A model generated the notes under the pieces. It saw nothing but the letters and a program-made list of their open reading frames with translations. It ran no database searches and was not told the DNA's origin. From Caldicellulosiruptor danielii (lineage in GTDB: Bacteria; Bacillota; Thermoanaerobacteria; Caldicellulosiruptorales; Caldicellulosiruptoraceae), in NCBI RefSeq assembly GCF_034343125.1, contig NZ_CP139957.1, positions 1,978,001 through 2,042,000 on the forward strand: a DNA stretch of 64,000 bases. The letters run 5' to 3'. Shown piece after piece: positions 45,722 through 53,655 of this stretch (within the stretch, counting starts at the first letter, position 1; each line of letters starts with the position of its first letter). A program made the position numbers and the translations under genes.

Positions 45722-46285
45722 ATGTCTGATGAATTCAACGAAATACATACCCTTGCTCAAAACAAGCTCATAATTTTATTTTTCTTGAGCAAGATAAACA
45801 TTCCCATTCCTATCCAGCAGCTTGACGAGTTTGTCCTCTCAACAAAGTACATGAATTTTTTTGAATACCAGCAGTATCTCAAAGAACTCGAGGCTCAAAA
45901 GCTAATCCACAAATATGATGATGAGATTAGAACATACATTGAGATATCACAAAGTGGTAGAGATGTTTTAAACATACTTTTGGATTTACTTCCAAAAGCT
46001 ATAGTCGAAGAAGTAGAAGAATACATAAAGAAGAACTATAGAAAGATCAAACTTAATACAGAAATCTATTCTGATTACAAAATACTCAGCCCTACAGAGT
46101 ACATAGTCATATGCTCTCTTCGTGAAGGAAATAGTATCTTGTTTGAAATAAAAGTAAATGTACCGCACGTTGAGATTGCAAAAAGGATTTGTAAAAATTG
46201 GAGTAAAAACGCTGAGACGGTATATAGACTGCTTTTTGAAAATTTAGCGCGAAATCATGAAGAGCCTGAAAAAGACCAAGAATAA
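45722..46285 (+). CDS. DUF4364 family protein
   Basis: 187 aa from an ATG at 45722 with AAGGAG upstream; an ORF extension of 12 codons before it lacks a site. The N-terminal half looks like a winged helix (LAQNKLIILFFLSKINIPIPI ... YLKELEAQKLIHKYDD) as in PadR-like regulators, and the C-terminal half is an alpha/beta domain. Function unknown; a DNA-binding role is inferred. Confidence 0.8.
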   Translation: MSDEFNEIHTLAQNKLIILFFLSKINIPIPIQQLDEFVLSTKYMNFFEYQQYLKELEAQKLIHKYDDEIRTYIEISQSGRDVLNILLDLLPKAIVEEVEEYIKKNYRKIKLNTEIYSDYKILSPTEYIVICSLREGNSILFEIKVNVPHVEIAKRICKNWSKNAETVYRLLFENLARNHEEPEKDQE

Positions 46286-46289
46286 AACA

Positions 46290-46326
46290 AAAAAGCAAGT
46301 CTTTTTAAAGACTTGCTTTTATTTTT
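46290..46326 (+). terminator. Terminator after the DUF4364 gene
   Basis: Stem AAAAGCAAGTCTTT / AAGACTTGCTTTT followed by ATTTTT. Confidence 0.8.
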
Positions 46327-46331
46327 GAAAT

Positions 46332-46407
46332 TGGTGGGCCCTTAGGGATTCGAACCCCAGACCAACCGGTTATGAGCCGGCCGCTCTACCAGCTGAGCTA
46401 AAGGCCC
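46332..46407 (-). tRNA. tRNA with CAT anticodon (Met, or Ile2)
   Basis: Cloverleaf: acceptor GGGCCTT/AGGGCCC, D arm GCTC..GAGC, anticodon stem GCCGG/CCGGT with loop CTCATAA, T stem TGGGG/CCCTA-type, CCA encoded. A CAT anticodon could belong to elongator tRNA-Met or to lysidine-modified tRNA-Ile; the body looks to me more like tRNA-Met. It lies in tandem with tRNA-Asn. Confidence 0.9.
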
Positions 46408-46417
46408 TTAATAAAAT

Positions 46418-46492
46418 TGGCTCCCCGGGTAGGATTCGAACCTACGACCCTCCGGTTAACAGCCGGATGCTCCACCGCTGAGCTACCGAGGA
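46418..46492 (-). tRNA. tRNA-Asn, anticodon GTT
   Basis: Acceptor TCCTCGG/CCGGGGA, anticodon stem ATCCGG-type with loop CTGTTAA (anticodon GTT), T stem GTAGG/CCTAC, CCA encoded. First gene of a two-tRNA unit. Confidence 0.93.
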
Positions 46493-46548
46493 ACCTCTCT
46501 TTCTTTTTTGTCTTCGGCGTCTTCTGTTTCCCGCCGTCGACATTATTT

Positions 46549-46576
46549 ATTATACTTATAAAAGATTTTTTGTCAA
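46549..46576 (-). promoter_or_regulatory. Promoter of the tRNA-Asn/tRNA-CAT unit
   Basis: Consensus TTGACA (46571-46576), 16-base spacer, TATAAT (46549-46554) on the minus strand, 57 bases upstream of tRNA-Asn. Confidence 0.75.
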
Positions 46577-46733
46577 TATCCTTTTTAAAAATTTTTTTGC
46601 TGTAATATTTTGGATAGCATCCTCTGCAAAACTCTTATTTTTCTTTCTTTCTTCTTCAAAAACGGGTATAATTTAAATAACAAACGTAACAAAAGAATTT
46701 AAAATAGATTTTTATTTCAGCAAGGTGAGTCGT

Positions 46734-47351
46734 ATGATAAGATGTGCAAAGTTTTCTGACCTACCTCAAATCGCGCAAATTTTCAGAGAAGCTTTTTCTG
46801 ACAGCATTGAATTCTACTTTGAGAACAAAATCAAAAACTCCGCCATAGAAGACATATTCAAAGTTGTGCTCATTGCAGAGCCTCAAGGTTTTTTGCTCTA
46901 TGAAGATGAAGAAAACAAAAAGATTGCAGGGTATATATGTGTTGTTAGAGACATCAAAAGGGTGTGGATTGCCGCAATCTTGACCCTTTCGTTTTTAAAG
47001 TGGCCCATAAAATGGCTTTTGGGGCTGTATGGTTTTGGTATAAGACCTGTATGGAAAATTCTTTCCAACAAGATTGATTTTTTTAGATTCCAGACAAAAT
47101 ATGCAAGAGAAATATCTGCACAAATTCTTTCTATTGGCACACTAAAAAGCTACAGAGGAAAAAGTATTGGAACAAAACTTGTTGAGGCAGGACTTGAATT
47201 TTTAAAATCAAAAGGAGTAAAAGAAGTAAAATTAGAGGTGCGACCAGACAATCTGCCTGCGATAAAGCTATACAAAAAATTTGGATTTTATCAAATCGGA
47301 ATGTCGCGAGACCCTCAAGGCAAATGGATTGTTATGAAAAAAAGTTTTTAA
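46734..47351 (+). CDS. GNAT-family N-acetyltransferase
   Basis: 205 aa from an ATG at 46734 behind AAGGTGAG. The acetyl-CoA-binding motif A is ILSIGTLKSYRGKSIGTKLVEAGLEF, followed by VKLEVRPDNLPAIKLYKKFGF, as in RimI-like enzymes. A hydrophobic stretch in the middle (AAILTLSFLKWPIKWLLGLYG) is larger than usual. Substrate unknown. It is a single-gene unit ending in a terminator. Confidence 0.85.
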   Translation: MIRCAKFSDLPQIAQIFREAFSDSIEFYFENKIKNSAIEDIFKVVLIAEPQGFLLYEDEENKKIAGYICVVRDIKRVWIAAILTLSFLKWPIKWLLGLYGFGIRPVWKILSNKIDFFRFQTKYAREISAQILSIGTLKSYRGKSIGTKLVEAGLEFLKSKGVKEVKLEVRPDNLPAIKLYKKFGFYQIGMSRDPQGKWIVMKKSF

Positions 47352-47359
47352 AAATCAAA

Positions 47360-47397
47360 AAGGGCAGCCTTACCAAATACTTTAGGTCTGCCCTTTA
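47360..47397. terminator. Bidirectional terminator
   Basis: AAAGGGCAG ... CTGCCCTTT around a 20-base loop, between converging genes. Confidence 0.75.
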
Positions 47398-47409
47398 AAC
47401 ATAAGGTTT

Positions 47410-47691
47410 TTACATCGAAACCATCTGGATATTGTTCTGAATTGTTTGAACATCTCTCTGAGCCTTTGTAATATCCTCTTGCTTTGCCATCTCAACAGGA
47501 TACCAGCCCTTTTGCGAGAGGAAATCAAAAATCTGTTTTTGATGGTCAAATACCCTGTTTAAAACTGACATAGCTTCTCTTCTGAGAGCATTGTTTGTGC
47601 TCTCTAAAACTAAGTTTGTCAGAGCTGTTGCCTGAAGCTTTAAAGAGTTCAAAAGTGAAAATGCAATATCTTTGTCTGAAAGTGTCTTCAT
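47410..47691 (-). CDS. Spore coat protein, CotF-like
   Basis: 93 aa from the ATG at 47691 with AAGGGG upstream. It is all-helical, with LSDKDIAFSLLNSLKLQATAL and the CotF motif RVFDHQKQIFDFLSQKGWYPVEMA. A ferritin-like helical coat protein. It forms a pair with the 69-aa gene upstream (20-base gap). Confidence 0.8.
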   Translation of the reverse strand: MKTLSDKDIAFSLLNSLKLQATALTNLVLESTNNALRREAMSVLNRVFDHQKQIFDFLSQKGWYPVEMAKQEDITKAQRDVQTIQNNIQMVSM

Positions 47692-47711
47692 GGCTATCAC
47701 CCCTTTTTAGG

Positions 47712-47921
47712 TTATTGAATGGTTGGATTTTCAATAAATCTTGACAGGATGTTTATGTCACTTTTGTAGTGGTTTACACACTGCTGGCACAGGTTCTTTA
47801 AAGATACATCTGTAATCTGATCAGAAACACCTGCAATAAAGTTGATAGAATTTTGCATCATCTTGATATTGTCTTCTAAAAACATGAGCTCCTTTGAGGT
47901 AATGTTAGCCACTTTCTTCAA
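47712..47921 (-). CDS. Small helical protein paired with the CotF-like gene
   Basis: 69 aa, two helices (ELMFLEDNIKMMQNSINFIAG; LKNLCQQCVNHYKSDINIL) with a CxxC in the second. It resembles the small partner proteins of CotF in clostridia. ATG behind GGAGG. Function unknown; spore coat role inferred. Confidence 0.65.
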   Translation of the reverse strand: MKKVANITSKELMFLEDNIKMMQNSINFIAGVSDQITDVSLKNLCQQCVNHYKSDINILSRFIENPTIQ

Positions 47922-47995
47922 ACCTCCTTTTTTTGAGTTTTACATCTTGGTGTTTTAAAAGCTACACAGATTATTTTTTTATTTTTAAGTCACTT

Positions 47996-48667
47996 TTATT
48001 CAAATAAATAAAAACCCATTTTCCTCAGCAAATAAGGTGTAATTTTGTTGCTAACAGGAAGTTTGTTTTTCTTCTGAAATAAATTAATTGCATACTCCAG
48101 TGCAGGGCCGTATTTCCCATCAATATCGCCCCAGAAAAATCCAAGTTCTTTGAGCCTCCTTTGAACTGCCATAACATCCTCACCAGTATCACCCGGATAA
48201 ATTGTTCTAAAACCGTTTCTAAATTCTCCATACATGCCTTCTGAAATTATTACCGTAGTTCCAATAGGAATATATGAAAAGAGCTCCTTTACATCCTTGT
48301 TCAGCATTCTGACACAGCCCTTGCTCACATGAGCTCCTATATAATTCTCATATATTGTTCCATGAATTCCATATTTGCCATATCGAACATTTAGACCCAT
48401 CCACCTTCCTCCAAATCCTTCACCCCAGTAGTCTTTCGATATTATTTTAAATGTGCCAACTGGCGTAGGAGTTGAAGGCTTGCCAGGTGAAATAGGATAT
48501 GACTTGTATAAAATCCCTTCTTTAAATACATATAGCTTACTGTCATCAATTGAGACATATATAAGATATGGATTCTTATTGTGGTTTGATATGCCTAAAA
48601 TGGCTATTAAAGGTGTTAAAATAACAAAAATTGAAAGTATAACCTTGAGTAAGCTTTTTCTTTTCAT
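47996..48667 (-). CDS. L,D-transpeptidase with C-terminal peptidoglycan-binding domain
   Basis: 223 aa with an N-terminal signal anchor (VILSIFVILTPLIAILGI). The YkuD domain has GIHGTIYENYIGAHVSKGCVRM; the catalytic Cys is in SKGCVRM, where most relatives have SHGCIRM. Residues 160-220 form a peptidoglycan-binding repeat (VQRRLKELGFFWGDIDGKYGP). It makes 3-3 cross-links or attaches proteins to the wall. It is a single gene. Confidence 0.88.
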   Translation of the reverse strand: MKRKSLLKVILSIFVILTPLIAILGISNHNKNPYLIYVSIDDSKLYVFKEGILYKSYPISPGKPSTPTPVGTFKIISKDYWGEGFGGRWMGLNVRYGKYGIHGTIYENYIGAHVSKGCVRMLNKDVKELFSYIPIGTTVIISEGMYGEFRNGFRTIYPGDTGEDVMAVQRRLKELGFFWGDIDGKYGPALEYAINLFQKKNKLPVSNKITPYLLRKMGFYLFE

Positions 48668-48739
48668 TTTTTACAATTTAAATCGTAGCACTTCAATAGA
48701 TATAGTTTATGCAAAAGAGAGAAATTTTATTAAAAAATT

Positions 48740-48774
48740 AAGGTGGGGATTAAAAATCTATTTTCCCCCACCTT
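48740..48774 (-). terminator. Terminator of the pantothenate operon
   Basis: AAGGTGGGG / CCCCACCTT stem, followed on the minus strand by AATTTTTT. It lies about 20 bases after panD. Confidence 0.75.
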
Positions 48775-48790
48775 TGCAACTCAAAATTAA

Positions 48791-49177
48791 TTAACAAATA
48801 CATTCAGATTGTTCTTCTTTATCCGAAAGTCTTACAATTTTGTTTTCATCATCCACAAACACAATCTTTGGCTTGTGATTATAATACTCTTCCATGGTAA
48901 GAAGACAGTACGCCATTATTATTATTTTATCGCCCTCCTGCACAAGGCGAGCTGCTGCTCCGTTTAGGCAAATTGTTCCACTTCCCTTTTCACCTTTTAT
49001 CACATAAGTTTCGAACCTCTCGCCGTTGTTTATATTCACAACCTGCACCTTTTCATTTTCAAATATTCCGGCTGCTTTCATCAAATCATCATCAATTGTG
49101 ATACTTCCGACATAGTTTAGATTTGCCTCTGTAACAGTTGCTCTGTGAATCTTAGACTTTAAAACCTCAATGAACAT
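48791..49177 (-). CDS. panD: Aspartate 1-decarboxylase
   Basis: 128 aa. Makes beta-alanine using a pyruvoyl group formed by cleavage before the Ser of YVGSITID (about residue 26). VTEANLNY and [17 protein letters not shown] are also conserved. It starts 5 bases after panC. Last gene of the operon. Confidence 0.95.
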   Translation of the reverse strand: MFIEVLKSKIHRATVTEANLNYVGSITIDDDLMKAAGIFENEKVQVVNINNGERFETYVIKGEKGSGTICLNGAAARLVQEGDKIIIMAYCLLTMEEYYNHKPKIVFVDDENKIVRLSDKEEQSECIC

Positions 49178-49182
49178 CTTTG

Positions 49183-50031
49183 CTATTTCGCCTCCACCAC
49201 AATGTTGTCTATAAGTCTTGCCTTTCCAATAAAGACAGCAAGAGCTATGAGAACCTTTCCTTCAACCTTTGAGATTATCTCAAACGTCTCATTGTTCACA
49301 AATTCAATGTAATCAATCTCTGTGTACTTCTCTTTTAAAATCATCTCTTCCATAGCTTTTTTTATGGTTGATACATCCTTTTCGCCTTTTTCAATCATCT
49401 CTTTTGCCAAATTCAAAGCCCTGTACAAAACGGTTGCAGATTTTCTTTCCTCTTCAGAAAGATATACATTTCTTGAACTCATTGCAAGACCATCTTGTTC
49501 ACGGACAATCGGACATGGAATTATCTCAACATCAAGATTTAAATCTTTTACCATCTGCTTTATGACAGCAAGCTGCTGAGCATCCTTTTGTCCAAAGTAT
49601 GCTCTGTCCGGGTTTACAATATTAAACAGCTTTAATACCACTGTTGCGACACCGTCAAAATGACCCGGTCTTGACTTACCGCACATTATTTCTGTTATTT
49701 TTTTCACCGACACAACTGTTTTAAAATCTTCGGGATACATCTCTTTTACCGATGGATTAAATATATAGTCAACACCTTCTTTTTCAGCAAGTCTCTTATC
49801 TCTTTCAAAATCGCGTGGGTATCTGTCATAATCCTCATTTGGTCCAAATTGAATAGGGTTTACAAATATGCTCATAACGGTAATATCGTTTTGCTGTTTA
49901 GAAAACCTTACCAAGCTCAAATGCCCTTCGTGCAGATACCCCATTGTTGGAACAAAGCCTACTGATTTGCCTTCTTTTTTAAGCCTTTTTACAATCTCTT
50001 TCATTTCCTGAATCTTTTCCACAACAACCAT
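49183..50031 (-). CDS. panC: Pantothenate synthetase
   Basis: 282 aa. Joins pantoate and beta-alanine using ATP. The HIGH-like site is [44 protein letters not shown] and [10 protein letters not shown] are all present. Its ATG overlaps the panB stop by one base (TGATG), implying translational coupling. Confidence 0.95.
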   Translation of the reverse strand: MVVVEKIQEMKEIVKRLKKEGKSVGFVPTMGYLHEGHLSLVRFSKQQNDITVMSIFVNPIQFGPNEDYDRYPRDFERDKRLAEKEGVDYIFNPSVKEMYPEDFKTVVSVKKITEIMCGKSRPGHFDGVATVVLKLFNIVNPDRAYFGQKDAQQLAVIKQMVKDLNLDVEIIPCPIVREQDGLAMSSRNVYLSEEERKSATVLYRALNLAKEMIEKGEKDVSTIKKAMEEMILKEKYTEIDYIEFVNNETFEIISKVEGKVLIALAVFIGKARLIDNIVVEAK

Positions 50032-50825
50032 CAGTAACTGTGCTCCTTTCCTGGAAATTTTTCTTTTTTGACCTCTTCAATATACCTTGTCACAGCATCT
50101 TTGATTATATTCCCCACTTCAGCATATCTTTTTACAAACTTTGGCTTGAAATCTTCATACATGCCAAGCATGTCATAGCACACAAGTACCTGACCATCAC
50201 AGTATGGTCCAGCACCTATACCAATTACAGGCACTCTTACACTCTCTTGAACCTGTTTTGCAACATGAGCTGGCACCTTTTCAAGCACAATTGCAAATAC
50301 CCCAGCTTTCTCAAGTTTTTTAGCATCTTCCACAAGTTTTTTTGCTTCAGCTTCCTCCTTTGCGCGAAGGTCATAGCCCCCAAAGATGTTGACAGACTGA
50401 GGTGTCAGTCCCAAATGTCCCATTACAGGTATCTGAGCTTTTATAACAGCTTCTATCTTATCATATACATCGTCGCAGCCTTCCATTTTGACTGCATAAG
50501 CCCCTGCACGAATTAACCTTCCCGCGTTTTTTACAGCATCTTCTGTTGTGGTGTGGTATGACAAAAACGGCATGTCAGCAACTACCATAGAATACTTTGC
50601 TCCTCTGCTAACTGCTCTAACATGGTGTTCCATATCATCCATTGTAACCGGAATTGTAGAGTCATAACCAAGTATCACCATACCGAGAGAGTCGCCAACA
50701 AGCAGGATATCTACGTAGCAGCTGTCAAATATCTTTGCGAATGTGTAGTCGTAAGCAGTGAGCATGGTTATCTTTTCGCCCTTTTGCTTTTTTTCAAACA
50801 GCGTCTTAGTTGTCACCTTGTTCAT
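50031..50825 (-). CDS. panB: 3-methyl-2-oxobutanoate hydroxymethyltransferase
   Basis: 264 aa from the ATG at 50825, behind TTAGGTGGTG, and not from a longer upstream frame. Makes ketopantoate. Motifs: [50 protein letters not shown] and a catalytic [16 protein letters not shown]. It starts 4 bases after the DUF2520 gene. Confidence 0.95.
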   Translation of the reverse strand: MNKVTTKTLFEKKQKGEKITMLTAYDYTFAKIFDSCYVDILLVGDSLGMVILGYDSTIPVTMDDMEHHVRAVSRGAKYSMVVADMPFLSYHTTTEDAVKNAGRLIRAGAYAVKMEGCDDVYDKIEAVIKAQIPVMGHLGLTPQSVNIFGGYDLRAKEEAEAKKLVEDAKKLEKAGVFAIVLEKVPAHVAKQVQESVRVPVIGIGAGPYCDGQVLVCYDMLGMYEDFKPKFVKRYAEVGNIIKDAVTRYIEEVKKEKFPGKEHSY

Positions 50826-50829
50826 TTTT

Positions 50830-51669
50830 TCACCACCTAACAGAATTTGTAAATTGCTGAAGTTTTTCGTAGACATTTTTATCGCCTTTCTCAAGTACCA
50901 GATCTGCCGCAAGCATCAAAAGTTCTAAAAAAGCCGGTTTCTTCTCATTCGGCAAAGCATTGTAGTGTTTTTGAAGTGTCAAAACATCGCCTCTTGCGGC
51001 AGGTCCTGTCAAACAGTTAAGTCTATCCTTCAAAAAATTTTCAAGTGATGCAAAAGAAAGAGGCTTTATTATGGAAAAAATGACCTCATCTGCAAGCCCA
51101 ATTTTTTTGTAAAGCAAATACGAAAAGTTCAAAAGAGCTATAAGGTAATTTGAAGCAACTGTTGCTGCAAGATGATAAACTACTTTGTCTTCTTTTTTGA
51201 GCTCTATATATTTATTCCCTATTTTCTGCAAGATTATCTTAGCTGCCTTTTTCCCTTCTTCATCACCTTCTAAAGAAAACATCGCCTCTTTTAAAAACTG
51301 GACATCTTCAGGCTGCCCTCTGAGCGTCTGAATAGGGTGAAGAGAAAATTTTCCTCTGCATTCGGTCCTTATAGCATCAGAGGTCAGCGCACCTGATAAG
51401 TGTCCAATTACTTTTTGCGACAAATGCAGCGAATAAAGGTTTTTAGAAACTTCTTCTATGAATGTATCAGAAATAGCTATAAAAATCACATCAGAAGCCT
51501 CTAAAAGATCTTCAGGGTTTTCGAATACACGGGTTTTTGTCATAGAAGCAGCTTTTATGGCTTTTTCATACGTTCTGTTATAAAACCCTGTAATCTCAAG
51601 CCCATGATCTTTGAAATAAAACGCAAGAGAAATTCCGGCCTTAGATGCCCCATAAAAACCTATTTTCAC
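50830..51669 (-). CDS. Rossmann/DUF2520 dehydrogenase-like protein, candidate ketopantoate reductase
   Basis: 279 aa. The N-terminal Rossmann domain has [21 protein letters not shown], and the helical C-terminal domain (DUF2520) has HPIQTLRG and [20 protein letters not shown]. It belongs to the 6-phosphogluconate/ketopantoate dehydrogenase superfamily. It is the first gene of the operon, followed by panB, panC and panD, and no panE is in the window. Ketopantoate reductase (PanG-type) activity is a reasonable inference from position and fold. Confidence 0.7.
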   Translation of the reverse strand: MKIGFYGASKAGISLAFYFKDHGLEITGFYNRTYEKAIKAASMTKTRVFENPEDLLEASDVIFIAISDTFIEEVSKNLYSLHLSQKVIGHLSGALTSDAIRTECRGKFSLHPIQTLRGQPEDVQFLKEAMFSLEGDEEGKKAAKIILQKIGNKYIELKKEDKVVYHLAATVASNYLIALLNFSYLLYKKIGLADEVIFSIIKPLSFASLENFLKDRLNCLTGPAARGDVLTLQKHYNALPNEKKPAFLELLMLAADLVLEKGDKNVYEKLQQFTNSVRW

Positions 51670-51689
51670 TTCAAAATACCTCCATACAA

Positions 51690-51889
51690 AACTAAAAAAG
51701 GCAGAACAGAGTCTGCCTTTTATTTGCTTAAAAAAAAATTTTGTCTTCCAAACTCATATGCAGTCCCTGTTCTTTAAAAATCAGGGCAGCTTTTTAATTT
51801 TCAGTTTTATTAGTTTAAATCATTGTTAAGAAGTCTATAAAGTATGGCTCGACAATAATGTCGATGCCATCTTTTCATAATTAATTATA
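51690..51889 (-). promoter_or_regulatory. Promoter and attenuator-like leader of the pantothenate operon
   Basis: TATAAT at 51884-51889 (with TG one base upstream as an extended -10) starts a leader of about 200 bases. The leader begins with a strong hairpin, ATGGC-A-TCGACA / TGTCGA-GCCAT (51844-51870, one bulged A), then has CCCTG ... CAGGG, and ends with an intrinsic terminator (AAAGGCAGA/TCTGCCTTT plus T run, 51694-51721), directly before the GGAGG of the first gene. AGCTGCC in the middle could pair with the terminator's GGCAG arm. This is riboswitch-like architecture; it may belong to the known pan RNA motif. Confidence 0.6.
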
Positions 51890-51989
51890 CCACAACTTAG
51901 CAAAAAATATAGTGTTATTTTTTATATTTGAAAGGGTATTAATATGATTGAAAATCAAAAATTTAAAATAAATGAGAGGTGCAGTCCAA

Positions 51990-52508
51990 ATGAGAAACGA
52001 GAAAATCCTTGAGATGTTAAATGAACAATTAAACAGAGAACTATTCTCAGCATACTTTTATACAGCAATGGAAGCATATTTTGCTTCTCAAAATTTAGAT
52101 GGTTTTGCTCACTTCTTCATGGTCCAGACCAAAGAAGAGCTTGACCATGCAAGATTGATATTTGATTATATAAACAAAATAGGTGGAAGAGTAATTTTAA
52201 AAGAGTTAAAACAGCCAAAAATAGATTATTCTTCACCTACAGAAGTTTTTGAACTTGCACTTTCACACGAGCGGTTTATAACTTCTTCTATCCATGAGAT
52301 TGCAAAGGTTGCTTTGGAAGAAAAAGACCTTACCACACACAACTTTTTGCAGTGGTTTATAAACGAACAAGCTGAGGAAGAAGAAACTATGGACAAGATT
52401 TTAAGAAAGCTGAAATTTATAAAAGAAGACCCAAGCGGGCTTCTGTTTTTGGACAAGGAACTTTCAACAAGAGTGTACACACCGCCATCTATTCTGCAGG
52501 AAAATTAG
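51990..52508 (+). CDS. Ferritin
   Basis: 172 aa from the ATG at 51990 (AGAGGTG upstream). Ferroxidase ligands are recognisable in LNRELFSAYFYTAMEAYF (Glu), VQTKEELDHARLIFDYI (Glu and His) and INEQAEEEETMDKIL. Bacterial non-heme ferritin, stores iron as a 24-mer. Single gene. Confidence 0.92.
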   Translation: MRNEKILEMLNEQLNRELFSAYFYTAMEAYFASQNLDGFAHFFMVQTKEELDHARLIFDYINKIGGRVILKELKQPKIDYSSPTEVFELALSHERFITSSIHEIAKVALEEKDLTTHNFLQWFINEQAEEEETMDKILRKLKFIKEDPSGLLFLDKELSTRVYTPPSILQEN

Positions 52509-52532
52509 GATGCACTCAGTTTTTTAGCCCTA

Positions 52533-52561
52533 TTGATTTTAAAGTTCTTTTGCACTATACT
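52533..52561 (+). promoter_or_regulatory. Promoter of the zinc-ribbon gene
   Basis: TTGATT (52533-52538), 17-base spacer, TATACT (52556-52561). Confidence 0.5.
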
Positions 52562-52601
52562 AATTAGATAGCAAAAATCTCGGATGAAGGGGACAAAAGA
52601 G

Positions 52602-52823
52602 ATGTTTTACACATTCGTTTGCAACAGCTGCCAAGAAGTTTTTGAAATAAGAGCGTCCATTTCGGAAATCTCGAACGGTCTTAAAGTTAGCTGCCCAAAA
52701 TGTGCATCAAATGACGTCACAAGAGATTATTCAAAAATAAACATTGGGCTATCTGCAGGAAGCGGTGCAAAAAGTAGTAGTTGTAGCACCTGTTCAGGTT
52801 CAAGAGGTTGCTGTGGAAGCTAA
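52602..52823 (+). CDS. FmdB-like zinc ribbon protein
   Basis: 73 aa from the ATG at 52602 (AAGGGG upstream; an in-frame ATG at 52584 is possible). The N-terminal CNSCQEVFE and later CPKCASNDV form a zinc ribbon. The tail is glycine/serine/cysteine-rich (SCSTCSGSRGCCGS), as in other FmdB-type proteins. Function unknown. Confidence 0.8.
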   Translation: MFYTFVCNSCQEVFEIRASISEISNGLKVSCPKCASNDVTRDYSKINIGLSAGSGAKSSSCSTCSGSRGCCGS

Positions 52824-52827
52824 AGAC

Positions 52828-52862
52828 AAATCCCAGCCCTTTCAAAAGAGCTGGGATTTTTA
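52828..52862 (+). terminator. Terminator after the zinc-ribbon gene
   Basis: AAATCCCAGC / GCTGGGATTT with a 12-base loop and T run. Confidence 0.8.
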
Positions 52863-52969
52863 ACTACTGTTGAAGACAAAATAAGATGATATTGTGGATA
52901 AAAAACTAATAAGTAAGGTTGCCTAAAGCCTTTGATTTATAGAAGAGAGAGCAAATTTGAAAAATGTTA

Positions 52970-52998
52970 TTGACAAACTCAAATGAGCTCTTTATAAT
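52970..52998 (+). promoter_or_regulatory. Consensus promoter of tRNA-Leu
   Basis: Perfect TTGACA (52970-52975), 17-base spacer and perfect TATAAT (52993-52998), 23 bases before the tRNA. Confidence 0.85.
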
Positions 52999-53021
52999 AT
53001 ATATTGCAAAGTCAATGAGGT

Positions 53022-53109
53022 GCCGAGATGGTGGAATTGGCAGACACGCTACTTTGAGGGGGTAGTGGGCGTTATGCCCGTGCGAGTTCGAGTCTCGCTC
53101 TCGGCACCA
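53022..53109 (+). tRNA. tRNA-Leu, anticodon GAG
   Basis: Class II tRNA of 88 bases. Acceptor GCCGAGA/TCTCGGC, anticodon stem CTACT/GGTAG with loop TTGAGGG (anticodon GAG), a long variable arm GGGCGTTATGCCC, T loop TTCGAGT, CCA encoded. Confidence 0.93.
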
Positions 53110-53123
53110 ATTAAAAAGAAAAT

Positions 53124-53154
53124 AAGGCCCTAAGTAAAAGGGCTTTATTTTTTA
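53124..53154 (+). terminator. Terminator between two tRNA genes
   Basis: AAGGCCC ... GGGCTTT hairpin followed by ATTTTTT. Confidence 0.65.
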
Positions 53155-53172
53155 TGTAAAAACAAAAAATGC

Positions 53173-53249
53173 GCGCCCATAGCTCAATTGGATAGAGCAT
53201 CAGACTACGGATCTGAGGGTTGGGGGTTCGAGTCCTCCTGGGCGCGCCA
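53173..53249 (+). tRNA. tRNA-Arg, anticodon ACG; likely integration site
   Basis: Acceptor GCGCCCA/TGGGCGC, anticodon stem TCAGA/TCTGA with loop CTACGGA (anticodon ACG), T arm GGGGG-TTCGAGT-CCTCC, CCA encoded. The phage-like region starts directly after its 3' end, which is the classic attachment position for tyrosine-integrase elements. Confidence 0.93.
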
Positions 53250-53293
53250 GTTAAATCAAGGATTTTGGGGCTCCATTAAAAATAACCATACGA

Positions 53294-53315
53294 ATTTGAC
53301 ACCTATTTGACACCT
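53294..53315 (+). repeat. Tandem ATTTGACACCT repeat beside the tRNA
   Basis: Two adjacent perfect copies of the 11-mer ATTTGACACCT, 45 bases after tRNA-Arg. Short direct repeats in this position are typical of integrase arm-type sites near an att site. No integrase gene follows, so this is an inference. Nothing else is seen in 53250-53369. Confidence 0.45.
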
Positions 53316-53369
53316 ACAGAGAAATAACAAAAGTTGGTATTCAAGTTGTGATGTATATGCATGCAAAAG

Positions 53370-53585
53370 CTAAATTTTTACTTCTGGATTGTTTTTAACC
53401 CATTCCCAAAACAAATCTTTGGGTATTAGAATTCGACGTCCTATTTGAATTTTAGGAAACCCTTTAGAATGTACCAACTTAGAAGCAGACCTGTATCCAA
53501 CACCTAAAAGTTTTGCAATTTCATTTATTGTATATGTAGCTCTCTCAACTTCTTTGTTTTCTTTCTGTAAGTCTACTATTTCCAT
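53370..53585 (-). CDS. Excisionase-like helix-turn-helix protein
   Basis: 71 aa from the ATG at 53585, behind GGAGGTG. A single MerR/excisionase-type domain: YTINEIAKLLGVGYRSASKLV then GFPKIQIGRRILIPKDLFWEWVK. Such proteins are usually Xis or small regulators next to integrases. It is the closest gene to the tRNA, so an excisionase role fits, although the integrase is absent. Confidence 0.75.
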   Translation of the reverse strand: MEIVDLQKENKEVERATYTINEIAKLLGVGYRSASKLVHSKGFPKIQIGRRILIPKDLFWEWVKNNPEVKI

Positions 53586-53620
53586 AGCATTGCACACCTC
53601 CACAAGAAAATTTGAGCACA

Positions 53621-53655
53621 AAAAAAAGGAGCGCTGTTTCAAGCGCTCCTTTTCT
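53621..53655 (-). terminator. Terminator enclosing the primase-like gene's stop codon
   Basis: Stem AAAGGAGCGCT / AGCGCTCCTTT with the stop codon TGA (53639-53641) in its 6-base loop, followed on the minus strand by eight T. Confidence 0.8.

Noticed and set aside
53281-53320. Tandem ATTTGACACCT repeat as start of a CRISPR or a variable tandem repeat
   Set aside because: Only two copies without spacer; position beside a tRNA fits an integrase arm site better.
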